The position numbers and the translations under genes are program-made. Shown one piece after another: positions 18,001 to 27,763 of a stretch of DNA of 64,000 nucleotides. Each line of letters opens with the position of its first letter. The stretch's first letter is position 1. Below the pieces are notes generated by a model. It was not told where the DNA came from. It made no database searches and was given only the letters and a program-made list of their open reading frames with translations. The DNA lies in assembly GCA_029781115.1 (NCBI GenBank), contig JAKOXG010000020.1, positions 1 to 64,000 on the forward strand. The letters run 5' to 3'. This DNA comes from Candidatus Cloacimonadota bacterium. GTDB lineage: Bacteria > Cloacimonadota > Cloacimonadia > Cloacimonadales > Cloacimonadaceae.

Positions 18001-18396
18001 CCTTGACTCAACAAACTGGAATGGCACAGTGCTTAAGAGCTTCAACCCCAAAATTCTAAGCTTGTAATTGCGTAGTAGGTTTAGTGATGCGATTTGGTCA
18101 AGTGTTGACCCTTCCCGGGCGAAAGAAAATGCTTGGAGAGATGGCTACCTCTTTTGGCAGACCCGTGGCTTTTCTCTATTGACAGGTTTTCAACCCGAAT
18201 AATACTTGATGACCAGTCAAAAGATGACCTGTGTGATATTGATAAGCATAACAAAGACACTGGTTTACACTTTGCAGACCGGTTTGTTAGTAACGCAAGG
18301 AGAAACAATGTTGTTAGGAAGATCTGACTACACGGAGGCAGCAAGGTGTTTTAACTGCGTGTCACAAACGAGGTTTAGCTGCGTGAGGATCATAAA
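18001..18396. other. Gap between the two giant accessory genes
   Basis: No confident gene, promoter or terminator is seen in these 396 bases. A short plus-strand frame at 18068-18202 (TTG to TAA) reads DAIWSSVDPSRAKENAWRDG and ends TGFQPE, a protein-like composition without a ribosome site. It could be a remnant of an eroded gene. Confidence 0.4.
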
Positions 18397-21300
18397 ATGA
18401 AAGATATATTATTCAAAAAACTCAGGGAAAAGAGATTGAATGCTTTTGAAGTATTCAAAGATCCTGACTATTCGGGAGTATTTGATTTCATCAAGGACCT
18501 ATACAAGAAAAAGGCCCATTTCATATATGAGTTACTTCAAAATGCCGATGACGCAAAAGCGAAAGTCGTAAAGTTTATATTGCGTAATGATAGGCTGGTT
18601 TTTATCCATAACGGCACAGAGAAGTTCTCTATCAGTGATGATGCTTCGCATAGTAATAAGAAAGGACATATTAACTCTATAACATCAATCGGAGCATCAA
18701 CAAAAAGCGGCAGTATAAGCGATGATGACCTGAAAATTGGCAAGTTTGGTATCGGGTTTAAATCGGTTTTCTCTTTCACCAATACACCGGAAATATACGA
18801 TGACGAGTTCCGTTTCAGAATAGAAAACTATATCGTTCCCGAGCTGCTGCAGCCTGATTATGATGACAGGAAACCAGGTGAGACAGTATTCGTTTTCCCC
18901 TTCAATAATGATAACAAGCCCGGAGAAGTCGCTTATGAAGAGATCAAAGGTGAATTACTATCTCTCAAGCATCCGATGTTATTTCTAAATAGTATTAACT
19001 CGATAGAGTGGCAATATCCTGGAAAGAGCGGCTCTTATTCCATCAAGTATGATCCGGACAGTACAGAACAAAGAGATGAGACTGAATACAGCTTTTTCAC
19101 CGAAACCCGGATCGCTAATGACCAGATATCCAAGCAAGGGATTAAGATTTCGCGCTATATCAGTGATGATAACAATAGATATAAATACTCGTTAGTTTTC
19201 TTCTTAAAAGACAATGCCATAGAATACAGAGATAACTTCAACGCCTATTGCTACTTCAGAACTGAAGTAAATCCCCATCTTAAGTTTATCATCCATGCTC
19301 CCTTTCTGATCACATACAATAGAGAGACCATCAAAGATGACAAATGGAACGTCCTATTGCTGTCAAAGCTTGCTGAGTTGATGGCAGATAGTCTTGAGTT
19401 CTTCAAAGATAAGGAGCTTATCAACGAATCCCTGTTTAAAGCCTTGCCTATTTATCACACAGAATACCTTGAGGCTCGGAATAACCAAGGGTCGTCGCTG
19501 TTAGATCTTGGCGTATTCCAGAGGAAACTAATTGATGTGTTATCCAATAGAGCAAAAGCCTATTTCCCCTCACATAGCGGTAGATATCTGACACTGAATC
19601 AGGCCTGTCTCGCAAGAGGCGAGAAGCTTCTGGAACTTTTATCCCCAGAAGATCTTCAAGCAACACTATCCATCCCTGGGGTAGATTGGGTTTTTGGTTC
19701 CCTGTATGAAAGTGACGACTTGTTCAAATTCATGCAAAACGATCTCAAGGTTAGGGTTTTCGCTTCAAAAGAAATTCACAATCTTCTGAGTGATGATTTA
19801 TTACGTAAACAACCAGTCGAATGGCTACATAAGCTTTATGACTACATCAATGATGCCTCAAGTATTGCAAGACATTTCAAGGAAAAACCAACCCTTAGGA
19901 TTGAAGGTGGAACCTCGAATATTGCTTTAATCCAGGACAACCGGACGAGAGCATATCTGCCATATGAAGATGACGAAATTGCCAACGATATTCTCAGATC
20001 AATGGGAGTTGCTTTTGTATCAGGAGAGCTGCTTGATAATGAAGTTACGAAACTGGTGCTTAAACAGTTTTTTGGGATGGATACACCTGACAAAGATCTT
20101 CATAACATAATCAATGAAATCAAAGACGATTTCTGGGAAGACCGAAGCATAGACTGGTTGATAAGTTTCTACGGCTTTATGATGAAGAAACCAAGCACTT
20201 TAGTTGATATTGTTAAATACAAACCGATAGTCAGAGTCAAAGGCAAAAACAAAAACTCTCCACCCATAAACTCCGACGATAACCCACTCGTATATTTCCC
20301 GGGGGACAACAGCCCTTCACAAAGTTTTTACGAAGAAGTTGGTTTTAGCTATCTGGAGCCATCGCTGTACAAGGATGAGACTGCAAACAAATTCCTCCAC
20401 CAATTTCTGCAAATTCCCACGGCTGAGGATCATGAGGTTTTTCGAAACATACTCACGCAACTATTCACGCAAGCGGGAACTGAATCCTATAGAGAGATGG
20501 TTCGTGATTCATCCGAAGCAAAGAGAGAGTATTGCGAATTTATAGATGCTTTGGCCAAGTTTGTAGGAAGGTATAACAAGCCTGAGATGCAGCCGCTTTT
20601 CGAGTTACTAAGTAGATGTCCATTTTTAGTATGCACGAGCTCCCAAGGCAAGGCTTTTGAGAAGGGAGACGACATATTCTATCCTACCGAAGATCTACAG
20701 GATTTTTTCGAAGGTACTGAAATTCTATGGCTGGATAAAGAATTCTATGATGGCTTTATTACAGACCACGATAGCTTCCAGCTACTTCTAACTGATTATG
20801 CTAAAATCCATTTTAGCCCAATTTATGACATGCAGAGACGGACAATAAGAGGGCTTCCGGAATATTTGTACCGAATTAGCAACATTGAGCAATCGGTAAG
20901 AGCTTCTAAGATACTGATTGAGCTTCTTGAAAAGAGTGTTGTTAAATCACTCCATGAGACTCAGCTTCCTGATTTGCTAAACAATGCACAATGGCTGTTC
21001 GATAACCACGGTAACCAAGTAAAAGCAATTGAAATCTCTGAGGCTGACCTTCATTCTGTTTATGATCAGTTCAAATCCAAAGATTTCGACCATATTTTAG
21101 CTGTATTGATGTTCAAAGAACATGTGATTGACGTTCAAGCCGAGCAACTTTATCAAACCCTCGCTCAAAAAGCTTCTAAGTCTGAATACATCACGTCTAT
21201 CTTGGAAGCAATGATTAATTATTCAGAGGATGACTATATCCGACTAAAGGGGTCAATGAGCCTTATCCAGAGGGGAGCAAGCACCGAAAATAGGAAGATA

Positions 21301-23439
21301 CCTGAGTATGTCGATGTCGAACTGTTTGACCAATATGCAGCATCTGATGCGATGGAGGGTTTCAACTTTGGATCATCCTATGAGGCCTTGCGAGAAAGTG
21401 CCCTAAAGCACGCCAACTATAGCTATCAGTGGTTTATTGATTTGATCAAACTCGAAATCATAAGTTCAAAAGAGAACACCAGAAGAAAGGATATCACTCT
21501 GTATTTTGACAATATAGAGCCTTACGCTAGATCTAATAAAATGGCCGTAATCACCAACGACTCAAACTACATACCTTCAGTGGTTGAAAACTTGGCAGAT
21601 TTTAAGCTAAGCCTCACGATGAAGGATAATACCAAAAGAGAACTGGACGTGGAGGCAGTTAGTAAAAGGATTGAAAATAAAGGCAGTTATCCAATACATA
21701 AACTGCTCGTAAAATTCAAACCTGATGACATTGAAAACTACCATAACACCAACCTGGACGAGGTCAGCTCAATCTCCTTGAACATCAAAGATCCTGTATT
21801 TCTGTTACAGGAGCTTCTGAATAATTTCCTGCAGTTGCCAGAGATGTCAGGTTATGAAATCAATAATGAGTTTAACTTCCAAAAGGGTATCGGCAAGATT
21901 ATCAAGAACATGTCGTTTATCTATGGGCCTCCCGGAACTGGTAAAACAACTTATATAGCCGACAAATTGATCTGCGATCTCTTGGACAAGACTTATAAAC
22001 ATCATTATGAGGTGAGTGGCATCGATGGCTTTTTGACCAAAGAAGCTTACACTGAATATATCAAAAGGGATGGCAAACTAAATATCCTTGTACTCGCACC
22101 TACCAATAAAGCTGCTGATGTGGTCACTCAGAAAGTGATGCAGATATGTGAGCAGAATGGGAATACCAATTATCGAGACTATCTGGTCAGATTTGAGACC
22201 ACAGATTCAGAAGACATTGAAAGGGAAGCGTCTCATATTATTTTAGAACGTAACGATAACAAGAAGTTTTCCCAGAAGAAGGGCGTTGTTGTTATTACTA
22301 CGATTCATAGATTCCCTTACGATGGATTTAAGAGCGTTGATCATGGCAATATGTTCAAAAACAAGATGTGGGATATTGTGATTTTTGACGAAGCCTCAAT
22401 GATACCGATTGCTTCAATCGTCAATGCCTTATTTCAGATAAGGTATGCTAACCCCAAATGTCAGCTTATCATTACAGGCGATCCACACCAGATTCCGCCA
22501 GTCCAATTGGTTGATTTATGGAGTAACGAGAACATTTATAGCATGTTTGGATTACAGTCTTTTGATCCAGATGAGCAAGAAAAAGAAATGTATGATACAA
22601 TCAAGATGGTTTATCCTGTGAAAAACCTCAAGATACAATACAGAAGCACGCCATCGATTGGAGAACTCTTTAGCCAATTTAGTTATGATGCTCAGCTTAC
22701 ACATTACAGACAAAACGACCGACTATCCATACCAGAGCTGGGGTTTAAAATCGACGATTTCACGATCATACGATTCCCTGTAAACAGCAATAACCTACTG
22801 TTTAAGGCCAGCAGACTGAAGAAATCGCCTTATCACCCGTACTCGGTTTTGTTTACAGTGATGTTGATAGAGCACTTCCTGAAAAAGCTTGGGGATTTAG
22901 AACAAGAGGTTTCAATAGGGATAGTATGCCCCTACAGAGTTCAGGCAGACTTGGTTGGAAAGATATTGGCAAACAAATTCCCTTTAAATGAGAAAGTTAA
23001 AGTGACAACCGCTACAGTGCATGGTTTTCAAGGAGACGAGTGCGACATCGTTATTTGTCTGCTTAATGCTCCAGCAGGCTTGTACCAAACGACTTCCCAC
23101 AAACTGTACGTTAACAATCAGAACCTGTTAAATGTGGCAATTAGTAGAGCCAGAGATTATCTGATTCTGTTGATCCCAGACGAAGACACTCGAGGAATCC
23201 ATAACCTGACAAATGTCAATAAAATACTCGAGCTTATTGGCGGGATTAAAAAGCCTAAAGTGTATTCATCAAAGGATATCGAGATGCACTTGATGAAGGA
23301 TACTGACCACATTGCTAAGCGTACATTTACTACAAGCCATCAACTGGTAAATGTTTATTCAATCAATTTTGATAGTGAGTACGAGTTTCGTATAAGTGAT
23401 GATGCGGTGGACGTCCAAATAAACGAGCTTTATGATTAG
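18397..23439 (+). CDS. Hsp90-type (sacsin-like) ATPase fused to superfamily 1 helicase
   Basis: The 1680-residue protein has two recognisable ends. Residues about 20-330 are a GHKL/Hsp90-type ATPase with the N box ELLQNADDAKA (45-55) and the lid glycine motif GKFGIGFKSVF (115-125), close to the sacsin N-terminal type. The C-terminal ~520 residues are an SF1 Upf1/Dna2-like helicase: Walker A GPPGTGKTT at 1177, Walker B FDEASMIPIA near 1328, ATVHGFQGDECDIVI and LNVAISRARDYLILL near 1577. The middle 700 residues show no motif I recognise. Such ATPase-helicase fusions are found in defence islands and likely act on nucleic acid. The start follows a long gap from the preceding large gene on the same strand. 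Confidence 0.85.
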   Translation: MKDILFKKLREKRLNAFEVFKDPDYSGVFDFIKDLYKKKAHFIYELLQNADDAKAKVVKFILRNDRLVFIHNGTEKFSISDDASHSNKKGHINSITSIGASTKSGSISDDDLKIGKFGIGFKSVFSFTNTPEIYDDEFRFRIENYIVPELLQPDYDDRKPGETVFVFPFNNDNKPGEVAYEEIKGELLSLKHPMLFLNSINSIEWQYPGKSGSYSIKYDPDSTEQRDETEYSFFTETRIANDQISKQGIKISRYISDDNNRYKYSLVFFLKDNAIEYRDNFNAYCYFRTEVNPHLKFIIHAPFLITYNRETIKDDKWNVLLLSKLAELMADSLEFFKDKELINESLFKALPIYHTEYLEARNNQGSSLLDLGVFQRKLIDVLSNRAKAYFPSHSGRYLTLNQACLARGEKLLELLSPEDLQATLSIPGVDWVFGSLYESDDLFKFMQNDLKVRVFASKEIHNLLSDDLLRKQPVEWLHKLYDYINDASSIARHFKEKPTLRIEGGTSNIALIQDNRTRAYLPYEDDEIANDILRSMGVAFVSGELLDNEVTKLVLKQFFGMDTPDKDLHNIINEIKDDFWEDRSIDWLISFYGFMMKKPSTLVDIVKYKPIVRVKGKNKNSPPINSDDNPLVYFPGDNSPSQSFYEEVGFSYLEPSLYKDETANKFLHQFLQIPTAEDHEVFRNILTQLFTQAGTESYREMVRDSSEAKREYCEFIDALAKFVGRYNKPEMQPLFELLSRCPFLVCTSSQGKAFEKGDDIFYPTEDLQDFFEGTEILWLDKEFYDGFITDHDSFQLLLTDYAKIHFSPIYDMQRRTIRGLPEYLYRISNIEQSVRASKILIELLEKSVVKSLHETQLPDLLNNAQWLFDNHGNQVKAIEISEADLHSVYDQFKSKDFDHILAVLMFKEHVIDVQAEQLYQTLAQKASKSEYITSILEAMINYSEDDYIRLKGSMSLIQRGASTENRKIPEYVDVELFDQYAASDAMEGFNFGSSYEALRESALKHANYSYQWFIDLIKLEIISSKENTRRKDITLYFDNIEPYARSNKMAVITNDSNYIPSVVENLADFKLSLTMKDNTKRELDVEAVSKRIENKGSYPIHKLLVKFKPDDIENYHNTNLDEVSSISLNIKDPVFLLQELLNNFLQLPEMSGYEINNEFNFQKGIGKIIKNMSFIYGPPGTGKTTYIADKLICDLLDKTYKHHYEVSGIDGFLTKEAYTEYIKRDGKLNILVLAPTNKAADVVTQKVMQICEQNGNTNYRDYLVRFETTDSEDIEREASHIILERNDNKKFSQKKGVVVITTIHRFPYDGFKSVDHGNMFKNKMWDIVIFDEASMIPIASIVNALFQIRYANPKCQLIITGDPHQIPPVQLVDLWSNENIYSMFGLQSFDPDEQEKEMYDTIKMVYPVKNLKIQYRSTPSIGELFSQFSYDAQLTHYRQNDRLSIPELGFKIDDFTIIRFPVNSNNLLFKASRLKKSPYHPYSVLFTVMLIEHFLKKLGDLEQEVSIGIVCPYRVQADLVGKILANKFPLNEKVKVTTATVHGFQGDECDIVICLLNAPAGLYQTTSHKLYVNNQNLLNVAISRARDYLILLIPDEDTRGIHNLTNVNKILELIGGIKKPKVYSSKDIEMHLMKDTDHIAKRTFTTSHQLVNVYSINFDSEYEFRISDDAVDVQINELYD

Positions 23440-23766
23440 TGATATTGAGTCTATGGTGCTTGGATGTCCTAGCCACTGTCTTTCACGGTTCTTGGAGGCC
23501 GTTATCTCTCCCCTCGGCTTATCCATGGCTGCCCATAACTTCCTTGGGAAAGCCGATGTTGAGGTCATATTTTGACATTTGCCCCTGCTTCGCCACTTCT
23601 TGCGCCCTCGCTGCTTGTCAGTCTGGCGATTAGGAGACTAAAGAGAAAAATCGCAAGAGTGAGGGCTTTCTGAAAGCAGGGAACCAAGCTGCCTGTAGGG
23701 TCGGTCACTATGGGCAAGCGACCATACCCGGGCGCAGCCCCCGACTAACCCACTTGATAGCAGCTT
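23440..23766. other. Gap with a GGTCxCT-type hairpin repeat
   Basis: The convergent genes at 23439 and 23767 end on each side. Near 23698-23730 lies a diverged member of the GGTCGCT...AGCGACC hairpin family (GGTCACTATGGGCAAGCGACC). No coding signal or U-rich terminator is evident. Confidence 0.5.
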
Positions 23767-24846
23767 TTACTCATCTTGGTCTCTGTCTGTGCCCGTATCT
23801 TGTCGTTCTATCTTATCTGTTGAGGAGGGAATTGCTTCTGCATTCTGGACTAATTTATCAAAATCACTTTGGTATAAGCCATCCTGGATCACTCTATATT
23901 TTTCAAACTCGCTTTCAGCAAAACTCTTTGCAATCGCAGCAGAAATTCTTCCTTTGTCTTTCAAAATATCTTCTTCGTTGAATTCCAAAAAAACATCCAA
24001 GCGTTTTGCCCAGTCTTCCATAGTCATAGGAATTCTGCGCCTCGCCTGTCTTTCAGCATAATCCAAGTACATCGTGACAATCTGATTCAATTCTTTTATT
24101 TCCGCTTTAGAAAGGTAGTTTTTAGCAATACCAACATCGGCTTTCACGATTTTCCCATTAGGTGCATTCTTCCAGGTAGTAAGTCCCATATGCTCTTTTT
24201 TATGGTCTGCCCGTTGATAAATCAGTTCCGCAGCAGTGTGATGGTGTGTTGCATAGTGAAGCTTGTTTTGAACGGTAGCGAAAAAAACTTGCGATGTTTT
24301 TGCTGTCGGAGAATAATCCACTGCCGTAGAGTAAATATCTGTGATTTTCTGATAGAATCTTCTTTCACTTGCCCTGATTTCTCTGATTTCATCAAGCAAA
24401 TGCTCAAAGTAAGCTTCATCAAATATTTGACCGTTTTCTAAGCGCTGTTTATCTAAAACATATCCCTGGATCGTAAAAGTTCTCAATACTTTTGTGGCCC
24501 ATTGGCGAAATTGAGTGGCCCTAATTGAATTCACTCGATAACCCACAGAAATAATGGCGTCCAAGTTGTAAAACTTCATTTTATACCTTTTCCCATCCGA
24601 AGCAGTTGCCGAGGATTCCTCGGTAACTGAATCCTCTTGTAATTCCCCAGATGCAAAAATGTTTTTCAAATGCAGGCTTATATTGTCCGTAGAGCAGTCA
24701 AACAATTCTGCCATACCTTTTTGAGTAAGCCATATATTCTCATCATGTACCCTAACCTCTATTCCGTCTTCACCCGCTTGTTTTGTGAACACGATGAAGT
24801 CAGTTGTACTGTTTCTAATCTGAATGCCTTTTTTATTATCTTTCAT
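23767..24846 (-). CDS. RhuM family protein
   Basis: The 359-residue product matches the RhuM layout: an N-terminal DNA-binding-like part with VHDENIWLTQKGMAELF and TDNISLHLKNIFASGEL, then YNLDAIISVGYRVNSIRATQFRQWAT, and a long helical C-terminal region. RhuM proteins were first noted in Salmonella pathogenicity island 3. In many genomes they accompany type I restriction loci and mobile islands; their biochemical role is not settled. The ATG at 24846 is preceded by AAAGGAGAG, so the longer frame up to 25110 is rejected. It is transcribed against the helicase gene and away from the DUF3298-like gene. The tail is rich in Asp, Thr and Gln. Confidence 0.85.
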   Translation of the reverse strand: MKDNKKGIQIRNSTTDFIVFTKQAGEDGIEVRVHDENIWLTQKGMAELFDCSTDNISLHLKNIFASGELQEDSVTEESSATASDGKRYKMKFYNLDAIISVGYRVNSIRATQFRQWATKVLRTFTIQGYVLDKQRLENGQIFDEAYFEHLLDEIREIRASERRFYQKITDIYSTAVDYSPTAKTSQVFFATVQNKLHYATHHHTAAELIYQRADHKKEHMGLTTWKNAPNGKIVKADVGIAKNYLSKAEIKELNQIVTMYLDYAERQARRRIPMTMEDWAKRLDVFLEFNEEDILKDKGRISAAIAKSFAESEFEKYRVIQDGLYQSDFDKLVQNAEAIPSSTDKIERQDTGTDRDQDE

Positions 24847-25430
24847 ATACTCTCCTTTTTCATGTGTTGAGTCTCTAATGTTGGTGCAAATTCCAAACGT
24901 TATCCTTCCGCTTCTTTGAGGGCATCTATAATCCCCACTATTCACATCTATGTTCAGTCGATCGACTAGCTGCATAGTCTCTACACTGCTGATAAAAGTC
25001 AAGTGTTTTCTCATTTCAAGCAACCTTGCTACGCTGGGATAAAGTACTTTAAGCGAGACGCGGTCCCTGGAACAGTAGTCCTTGTTATCCAATAGGATGC
25101 CTTGATGCACATAACCTGCTGTGTCAAATACGCTGCCAAGCGGGAAAGTATGAGCGATGGGGAGCTGGCAGCGAGCAGGTAAGTCGCAAATTTATACCCG
25201 CCACCTTGGATAAATTGATGTAACCTCATCATATCCACGTTTTTACTCTTGACACTTTTCCCTCACATATAATCCTTAGCACCGCCTTGTGGATAGCCTA
25301 TTACAGTGCAACATCACAGGCTTACACTCAGCACACATCATCTATCACAAGGAAGCACCATGTTTTTCACACTCTTTACCCAGTCGGCGCAGGTCGACTT
25401 CTTTCAGACCATTACAAAGGAGATCGTAAG
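24847..25430. other. Divergent intergenic region between RhuM and the DUF3298-like gene
   Basis: The 584 bases contain TTGACA (25249) and TATAAT (25268) on the plus strand, but they are only 13 bases apart, so promoter identity is doubtful. Open frames here lack ribosome sites and are not called. No repeat family of the island edges is seen. Confidence 0.4.
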
Positions 25431-26321
25431 ATGAATAAAAAAGCCAAATTGATGATCATCGTCATCGGGGCAATTGTGATTGCCTTTGCGGGAGGATATC
25501 TGGTTTCATTGTCAGTCTCAAACAGAGCAAACCGAGAGGCCAAGGCGCTGCTGACCTATCTACAGCCACCCCCACTGACCTATCCACCCTTTAAGGATAC
25601 ACGGTATCCCCTTCCCGACTCGCTCCAGTATTTCTACGTAACGCTTGATTACCGGGGTGATGCTCTTTCTTCCGGCGAGTTTTTTGCCTGGCTGAAGTAT
25701 CCGGTTTTTCGCCTTCCTGATGAAGCTGCCAAAAGATACGAAACCTGGATTCTGGACAATATCTTCAGCATATTCACCAATGATGAACGGGAGGTGGTAG
25801 AGAAATATATACAAGCGAGAAACATTCACGGTTACGCACAGAGCTGCCTCAATAACCGGCTGATAGTAGATGAGACACAATACATGGGCAGCATCATAGA
25901 TAGTACGATTGTGGAAGTGGCTTTAAATGCCAAGATTATCACAATGAGCGTAAACTGGGGCGGCTACTGGGGTGGCGCTCACGGCGATGGATCCGTGCAG
26001 CATTACATGTTCGATACTGAATTCAACCCCATTGAACCCTATTCCGTATTCGAGCCCAGTCAGGTTGACGATTTCCAAAAGCTGCTGATCTCCGAGTATG
26101 AGCGGCAGGTTAAGCCTTTCAGGGAGTATGATGATGATTACAAGCTGAATCCAGATTCCTTTGCATTGGTCCCGGAGGGTATCATCGCCCACTACTACGG
26201 CTGGAGCTACGCGGAGGGAAAACCGGTGGTGACCATCGAGACCAGCAAGTTCCTCAAATATCTCAAGCCGGAATATCGTGAGATGTATGCCGAATTGAGC
26301 AAAAGGGGGATACAGGAGTAA
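25431..26321 (+). CDS. Membrane-anchored DUF3298-like extracytoplasmic protein
   Basis: The 296-residue product starts with a short basic stretch and one membrane helix (about 6-30, MIIVIGAIVIAFAGGYLVSL), leaving the rest outside the cytoplasm. The C-terminal half carries a DUF3298/RsiV-type core: GGYWGGAHGDG followed by VQHYMFD, then a helix and FALVPEGIIAHYYGWSYAEG. Proteins with this core occur in anti-sigma factor RsiV, which binds lysozyme, but here there is no sigma factor gene. AAAGGAG precedes the ATG at 25431 by 8 bases. The nuclease-like gene starts 3 bases after its stop, so the two are surely co-expressed and may work together. Confidence 0.72.
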   Translation: MNKKAKLMIIVIGAIVIAFAGGYLVSLSVSNRANREAKALLTYLQPPPLTYPPFKDTRYPLPDSLQYFYVTLDYRGDALSSGEFFAWLKYPVFRLPDEAAKRYETWILDNIFSIFTNDEREVVEKYIQARNIHGYAQSCLNNRLIVDETQYMGSIIDSTIVEVALNAKIITMSVNWGGYWGGAHGDGSVQHYMFDTEFNPIEPYSVFEPSQVDDFQKLLISEYERQVKPFREYDDDYKLNPDSFALVPEGIIAHYYGWSYAEGKPVVTIETSKFLKYLKPEYREMYAELSKRGIQE

Positions 26322-26324
26322 CTG

Positions 26325-26987
26325 ATGCATAGCCAAGAAGTTCAGACACTCAAAGGTATAGCTAAAAGAGCGTCAAAAAGATTAAAGAATATGTATAAAA
26401 AACGCAGTAACCCGCCTGCCGGCTTGATGTTTCCCTTATATAGATCAAAAGTAGATGATGACGAACAAAAGTATCGTTTCAGCGAACAGGAAGCACGGGT
26501 TATGTTCATTATTGAGCTGGAAAAAGAAATCCAAGACAAGAATTGTTGTTTTACACACTACTCCATAGAGACACCAACTTTAAACCGCTACTCGGGCTTC
26601 GCACGTAGAAACAACAAGTATGTGGATCCAGAGTATCATGACTGCAACACCGCGGATGGACGCTCCGGATCAATAGATTTGTCTATATATAAATATAAAT
26701 CAGATTCCAAACGTCCATACATCAATGTTGAGTTTAAGCACGGGACATCAGTTCTGCATGAGTTTGAGAAAGACCTTTTAAAGTTATATGCTGAAACCGG
26801 GATTGGAGTTTGGTTCCACATGTTTGCTGGAGATGAGAACACCCGCAAAACGATAAAAGACCGATTGGTACAAGCCAAAGACAATATATTGGAGAGATAT
26901 CCGTTCGATAAAGAGATTCTGGTTTTGATCGTTTCACTGGATCCCTGTAAGTCTAAATCGCGCACCATTGAGAGCTATTTTATATGA
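26325..26987 (+). CDS. Putative PD-(D/E)XK nuclease-fold protein
   Basis: I do not recognise a named family for this 220-residue soluble protein. It shows the spacing expected of a PD-(D/E)XK nuclease core: an N-terminal helix FSEQEARVMFIIELEKEI with an acidic residue, then SIDLSIY with Asp 118, and the strand INVEFKHG with Glu 136 and Lys 138. A following helix (EFEKDLLKLYAETG) and a GVWFHMF strand complete the fold. The N-terminus is very basic. It sits 3 bases behind the membrane-anchored DUF3298-like gene, with GGAG before its ATG. The nuclease call rests on motif spacing only. Confidence 0.55.
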   Translation: MHSQEVQTLKGIAKRASKRLKNMYKKRSNPPAGLMFPLYRSKVDDDEQKYRFSEQEARVMFIIELEKEIQDKNCCFTHYSIETPTLNRYSGFARRNNKYVDPEYHDCNTADGRSGSIDLSIYKYKSDSKRPYINVEFKHGTSVLHEFEKDLLKLYAETGIGVWFHMFAGDENTRKTIKDRLVQAKDNILERYPFDKEILVLIVSLDPCKSKSRTIESYFI

Positions 26988-27030
26988 TACTATATGGCCA
27001 ACAACATAGACTACCGCCCCGCCCTTCAAC

Positions 27031-27500
27031 GACACCCCATTATCCCCCTTCCCATTATCATTCGTGTAATTCGTGAAATTCGTGGAAAGAAGAAAGAGCT
27101 GTAGAACCAGGTGGATCTTAGCCAAGAGTATGCGTATCCCCGAAACAAGCGCAGCGGCTAACACCTAAAATCTACACCTGGCCGACCTCGTCGGCACCCT
27201 GTATGGTCGCTTGCCATAGCGACCCTGTACGGTCGGTCGCTGAACCGACCAGGCCGACGCAGTCGGCTGAGGCTTTGCCGCACAGGTAGCCGGCGGCTAC
27301 CAAGCTGCGCTTTGCTTGGTAATACGCGTACTCTTTACTTGGTTCTTTATGGTTTTGGAGCTTATGAGCAGGCTTGCGCCTGCTGCGGCGGTATGGCAAC
27401 CTCCGGCTACAAGGCCGGCTGCGCCGTCCAGTTGTGAGTGGCTGCGCTTTGTTTAGAGATGTGCGTGGTCTGCACGGTCGCTCGCCGCGCACCGTAAGGT
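27031..27500. repeat. Repeat mosaic at right edge of accessory island, part 1
   Basis: The first 70 bases (27031-27100) repeat 13727-13799 directly, including CCATTATCATTCGTGTAATT and GAAAGAGCT. Then follow an inverted TATCCCCGAAACAAGCGCAGC element (27133-27155), inverted TAACACCTAAAATCTACACC (27158-27179), and GGTCGCTTGCCATAGCGACC (about 27204). Next come GGTCGGTCGCTGAACCGACC and a GCTGCGCTTTGTTTAGAGATG element near 27443. Nothing coding is supported. Confidence 0.75.
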
Positions 27501-27763
27501 ACCGGCGTAAGCTGCACCGACCTTAACAGTACTCGTTCGAGTGCCGATGAAATGATCCGTTGCTCCAGTAAGCAACGGTAAAGAGGTCGCTATGGCAAGC
27601 GACCATACATCCCATAATTCGTGTTAATTCGTGGAATTCGTGGAAAAACCCTTTCTGTAGCTGGTCTCGCTTTTGCTCAGAGCACACGCATCCCCGAAAC
27701 CAGCGCAGCTCCTAACACCTAAAACCTAACACCTAACACCTGGCAGACGCAGTCGGCCACACC
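27501..27763. repeat. Repeat mosaic at right edge of accessory island, part 2
   Basis: A second full set follows: GGTCGCTATGGCAAGCGACC (about 27587-27606), ATTCGTGTTAATTCGTGGAA (about 27616), GCATCCCCGAAACCAGCGCAGC (about 27689) and inverted TAACACC units (27711-27741). The order of blocks is the same as at 13610-13880 and in part 1. It ends 20 bases before the Sel1 gene's stop. Confidence 0.75.

Noticed and set aside
24847-25110. 88-residue N-terminal extension of RhuM
   Set aside because: The ATG at 24846 has a strong ribosome site, and the extension does not resemble the family's N-terminus.
25249-25273. TTGACA/TATAAT promoter before the DUF3298-like gene
   Set aside because: The two boxes are only 13 bases apart, too close for normal sigma-70 use.
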